NCBI GenBank assembly: GCA_051005875.1
Contig: JBPCIX010000043.1
Location: 1 to 8,185, forward strand
DNA length: 8,185 bases
From: JBPCIX01 sp051005875
GTDB lineage: Bacteria; Actinomycetota; CADDZG01; JAHWKV01
Direction of reading: 5' to 3'
Below are positions 6,271 to 8,185 of this stretch, in pieces; the stretch's first letter is position 1; the number at the start of each line of letters is the position of its first letter. The translations under genes were made by a program, and so were the position numbers. The notes beneath the pieces are model-generated. The model was not told the DNA's origin, ran no database searches, and worked only from the letters and a program-made list of their open reading frames with translations.

Positions 6271-6632
6271 AGCTTCTGCTTGACGAGATGATTACTCACG
6301 TCGTCGCGGTGAGGCTCCGCGACCGTGGGCTGGATGTGATTGCGGTAAGCGAGCGTCCTGAATTGCGAAGTCTCCCCGACAATGAATTACTCGACCTAAT
6401 GGTGATCGATCACCGCACCGTCGTTACCTACAATCGCGATGATTATTTAGCCTTGGACCGCCAGATGAAGGCGGCAGGCAAGGATCACGCTGGAATTATC
6501 ATTCTGAGCCCGAAAAGATTTCAACCGGGCGGGCCTAAGACAATTGGCAGTTTGGTGACGGCTCTTGAAAAGTTTCTCTCCACAGGGATTACATGGCCCG
6601 GATTCGTGCTTTGGCTGCCCTTATCGCGGTGA
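6267..6632 (+). CDS. DUF5615 family PIN-like toxin
   Basis: This 121-residue protein has the short PIN-like fold of DUF5615 (Mut7-C-like). MKLLLDEMI gives the first acidic pair, Asp6/Glu7. LPDNELL supplies Asp38, and VVTYNRDDYLAL supplies the Asp58/Asp59 pair. The final strand, DHAGIIILSP, is typical. Family members are predicted RNases that act as toxins beside DUF433 antitoxins. The start is TTG at 6267, overlapping the antitoxin stop by four bases. The next in-frame ATG (6288) would delete the catalytic LLDE, so TTG is well supported. No strong Shine-Dalgarno site precedes it, consistent with coupled re-initiation. RNase activity is inferred from the family, not shown. Confidence 0.87.
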   Translation: MKLLLDEMITHVVAVRLRDRGLDVIAVSERPELRSLPDNELLDLMVIDHRTVVTYNRDDYLALDRQMKAAGKDHAGIIILSPKRFQPGGPKTIGSLVTALEKFLSTGITWPGFVLWLPLSR

Positions 6633-6726
6633 GGCTCTGCCCCGATACCGGCTAAGCGGGACTCCGCTGGCCAGCCTGCCTCAAATGGAATGTAAATGTG
6701 CCTGGTCGTTGTGCCGATGAGTAACT
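6633..6726. other. Intergenic gap with a short hairpin
   Basis: This 94-bp gap separates the second toxin gene from the secreted protein gene. It holds one small perfect hairpin, AGCGG/CCGCT with a four-base loop (6655-6668), not followed by a T tract. No convincing -35/-10 pair is visible; GTAAAT near 6692 is at best a weak -10. Confidence 0.4.
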
Positions 6727-8185
6727 ATGGCCTTTTCTCGTCCCGGGCGTTGGACCGGGTGGTTTTCAGCCTTGATTCTGTTCGGGGCACTTTTTGCTGG
6801 GGCGCCTTCGGCCTCAGCCGCACCGCCGGCCGGCGTCACGGGAGTTATTCCAGGCGAACCGGGCGGTAATTGTCCTAAATCTTTCCAGGTGGTCGTCCGC
6901 GGTAAGCACCACGGCTGCACCCATCCAGATTCTGACCCTCCCGGCATCGACCGCCGGAACCGAGACCCCATTGCCGCCGAAAGCACAGCGCCTACCTCTA
7001 CAACGGCGTCGGCCGCGGGGCCCCTGCCTTGCTACGGCGATGGCCAATCAGGACCACGGGTTCAAGCAATTTACGCCTATCCGCCGGGGCAAGCCAACAG
7101 GTCTGCCCAGCTGCTGCCCAGCATGCAGGGGTGGGCGGCGGCGACAAATCAAGTGGTGGCCAACTCAGCCGCTGAAACCGGTGGGGTTCGCCACATTAGA
7201 TTCGTGACCGATGCGGCTTGCAGTTTGTCGGTTGCTGCGGTTGCAGTCTCCTCCGCGGCTGCTGCCGATTTTGCTGCAACCGTCTCTGAACTAGAGGGAA
7301 TGGGCTTTAACCGCTCCGACCGCAAATACCTGGTTTGGATGGATGCCGCTGTTTACTGCGGCATCGCGGACATTTATGTGGATGACCGGGCCGGTCAGAA
7401 CAATGCTAACAACGGACTGGCGGCTCAATTCAGCAGGGTCGACCGGGGGTGCTGGGGGGTTGCTGGCCAATCGATAGAAGCCCACGAGCTGATGCACAAC
7501 CTGGGCGGGGTCCAAACCTCGGCGCCACACGCGACTTCCTTTAACCACTGCTCGGACGACGCCGAGAGGATGTGCTATGCAGACGGTTCGGGCTCGACTG
7601 TAACCCAAGTCTGCCCGGCCACTCATGAGAACGTCTTGGACTGCAATAGCGACGACTATTTTTCGACCGCTCCGCCTGCCGGCAGTTACCTGGCCACGCA
7701 CTGGAATACAGCTAACAGCGCCTTCTTGGCAAACACCGAACCGACCCTGCCGAGCGGTACGGCCACGGGCCGGTTTACATCGCTGGCGCCTGCTCGAATC
7801 CTGGACACCCGCTACGGTACAGGCGGTTTCACTGGCCCGGTGGGGCCGGGTCAGTCGATCAGCTTTAAGGTATTGGGGGTTGGAGGAGTTCCTGCCTCAG
7901 GTGTTTCGGCGGTTGTGCTGAACGTTGCAGTTACTGCTCCTACAAACGCCAGCTACCTGACAGTTTATCCGAGCGGAACTTCTACCCCCAACGCGGCCAA
8001 TCTCAATTTCAACGCCGGCCAAACGACCTCGAATGCGGTGGTCGCCAAGGTTGGAGCGGACGGTAAGGTGACAGTTTTCAATGCCGCCGGCTGGGTTCTG
8101 GTGATCGCCGACGTGAACGGATGGTTCTCAGACGGGTCGGGCGTTTTAGGTGGACTCTACTCATCGCTGGCGCCTGCTCGAATCC
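6727..8185 (+). CDS. Secreted HExxH metalloprotease-like protein with C-terminal repeats, 3' partial
   Basis: The frame stays open from ATG 6727 to the window edge, at least 486 residues. Residues 1-31 are a Sec signal peptide (Arg5/Arg8, hydrophobic core to about 26, ASA|A cleavage). A Pro/Ser/Thr-rich stretch with cysteines (49, 64, 102) leads to a catalytic-type domain from about CYGDG to residue 340. The zinc site is HELMH (253-257), extended as HELMHNLGGVQTSAPH, with a possible Met-turn RMCYAD at 281-286. The usual third metzincin His position is Gln263; His268 could substitute. From residue 349 a 128-residue beta-rich repeat starts (FTSLAPARILDTR … VIADVNGWF), and a second begins at about 477. 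These repeats are common in secreted actinobacterial proteins, perhaps for surface or substrate attachment. An in-frame TGA at 6718 rules out an earlier start. No clear promoter or strong ribosome-binding site is seen upstream. Confidence 0.88.
   Translation, partial: MAFSRPGRWTGWFSALILFGALFAGAPSASAAPPAGVTGVIPGEPGGNCPKSFQVVVRGKHHGCTHPDSDPPGIDRRNRDPIAAESTAPTSTTASAAGPLPCYGDGQSGPRVQAIYAYPPGQANRSAQLLPSMQGWAAATNQVVANSAAETGGVRHIRFVTDAACSLSVAAVAVSSAAAADFAATVSELEGMGFNRSDRKYLVWMDAAVYCGIADIYVDDRAGQNNANNGLAAQFSRVDRGCWGVAGQSIEAHELMHNLGGVQTSAPHATSFNHCSDDAERMCYADGSGSTVTQVCPATHENVLDCNSDDYFSTAPPAGSYLATHWNTANSAFLANTEPTLPSGTATGRFTSLAPARILDTRYGTGGFTGPVGPGQSISFKVLGVGGVPASGVSAVVLNVAVTAPTNASYLTVYPSGTSTPNAANLNFNAGQTTSNAVVAKVGADGKVTVFNAAGWVLVIADVNGWFSDGSGVLGGLYSSLAPARI
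7771..8154 (+). repeat. First 128-residue C-terminal repeat unit of the secreted protein
   Basis: The unit runs from RFTSLAPARILDTR to the NGWFSDGSGVLGG region and is 384 bp long. The next copy starts at about 8155 with LYSSLAPARI. The 24 bases at 7778-7801 recur identically at 8162-8185, exactly 384 bases downstream, up to the window edge. The identical DNA suggests recent duplication or gene conversion between repeats, since synonymous sites have not drifted there. Confidence 0.8.

Noticed and set aside
6304..6637. 14-bp direct repeat TCGCGGTGAGGCTC at 6304 and 6624 flanking most of the DUF5615 gene
   Set aside because: The copies are in different frames, homology does not extend beyond them, and one such match in 8 kb of GC-rich DNA is not surprising. 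There is no sign that they are target-site duplications.
6655..6668. AGCGG/CCGCT hairpin as a terminator for the second toxin-antitoxin operon
   Set aside because: The stem is only five pairs with no following T tract, too weak to call a terminator.
6794..7701. Open frames of 100-137 residues on both strands within the secreted protease gene
   Set aside because: The 6727 frame has a signal peptide, a zinc motif and repeats. The others are GC-rich shadow frames with low-complexity translations.
1..8185. CRISPR array, tRNA or rRNA genes, transposase with inverted repeats
   Set aside because: No regularly spaced repeats, cloverleaf-like or rRNA-like segments, or transposase motifs were seen on either strand.

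Overview
The window looks like a piece of an actinobacterial chromosome of moderately high GC. The main pointers are a DUF222/13E12-type HNH nuclease gene, a secreted zinc-protease-like protein carrying the 'SLAPARILDTR…' repeat domain common in Actinobacteria (this attribution is from memory of the families), and promoter-to-ATG spacings that suggest leaderless mRNAs. No rRNA, tRNA, CRISPR array or recognisable insertion sequence is present.

Layout. (1) Bases 1-2489, + strand: a tightly coupled operon of a split transketolase (N subunit, cut by the window edge; C subunit) and a polyprenyl-phosphate-type family 2 glycosyltransferase with two C-terminal membrane segments. It reads as the end of a cell-surface polysaccharide or glycolipid locus. 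(2) Bases 2486-3397, - strand: a SAM-dependent methyltransferase with an N-terminal Cys4 zinc motif. It converges on the glycosyltransferase with a 4-bp overlap of stop codons. (3) Bases 3487-4157, - strand: a vapBC toxin-antitoxin pair, with a ribbon-helix-helix antitoxin and a PIN ribonuclease whose catalytic first Asp requires a CTG start. (4) Bases 4235-5746, + strand: a DUF222-HNH endonuclease gene divergent from vapB. (5) Bases 5845-6632, + strand: a second toxin-antitoxin pair, with an RHH + DUF433-like antitoxin and a DUF5615 PIN-like toxin. (6) Bases 6727 to the window end, + strand: an exported HExxH metalloprotease-like protein with C-terminal 128-residue repeats, cut by the window edge.

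The segment 3487-6632 stands out as an accessory island: an HNH nuclease flanked on both sides by PIN-type toxin-antitoxin modules, set between envelope and secretion genes. Both toxin-antitoxin promoters carry a pair of direct repeats offset by exactly 10 bp, laid over the -10 region and ending at or a few bases before the antitoxin ATG. This is a plausible shared autoregulatory design for the two RHH antitoxins. Four same-strand junctions in the window use a 4-nt NTGA overlap, with start codons ATG, GTG, CTG and TTG respectively, so translational coupling is a general habit of this genome segment. No intergenic stretch exceeds 100 bp.
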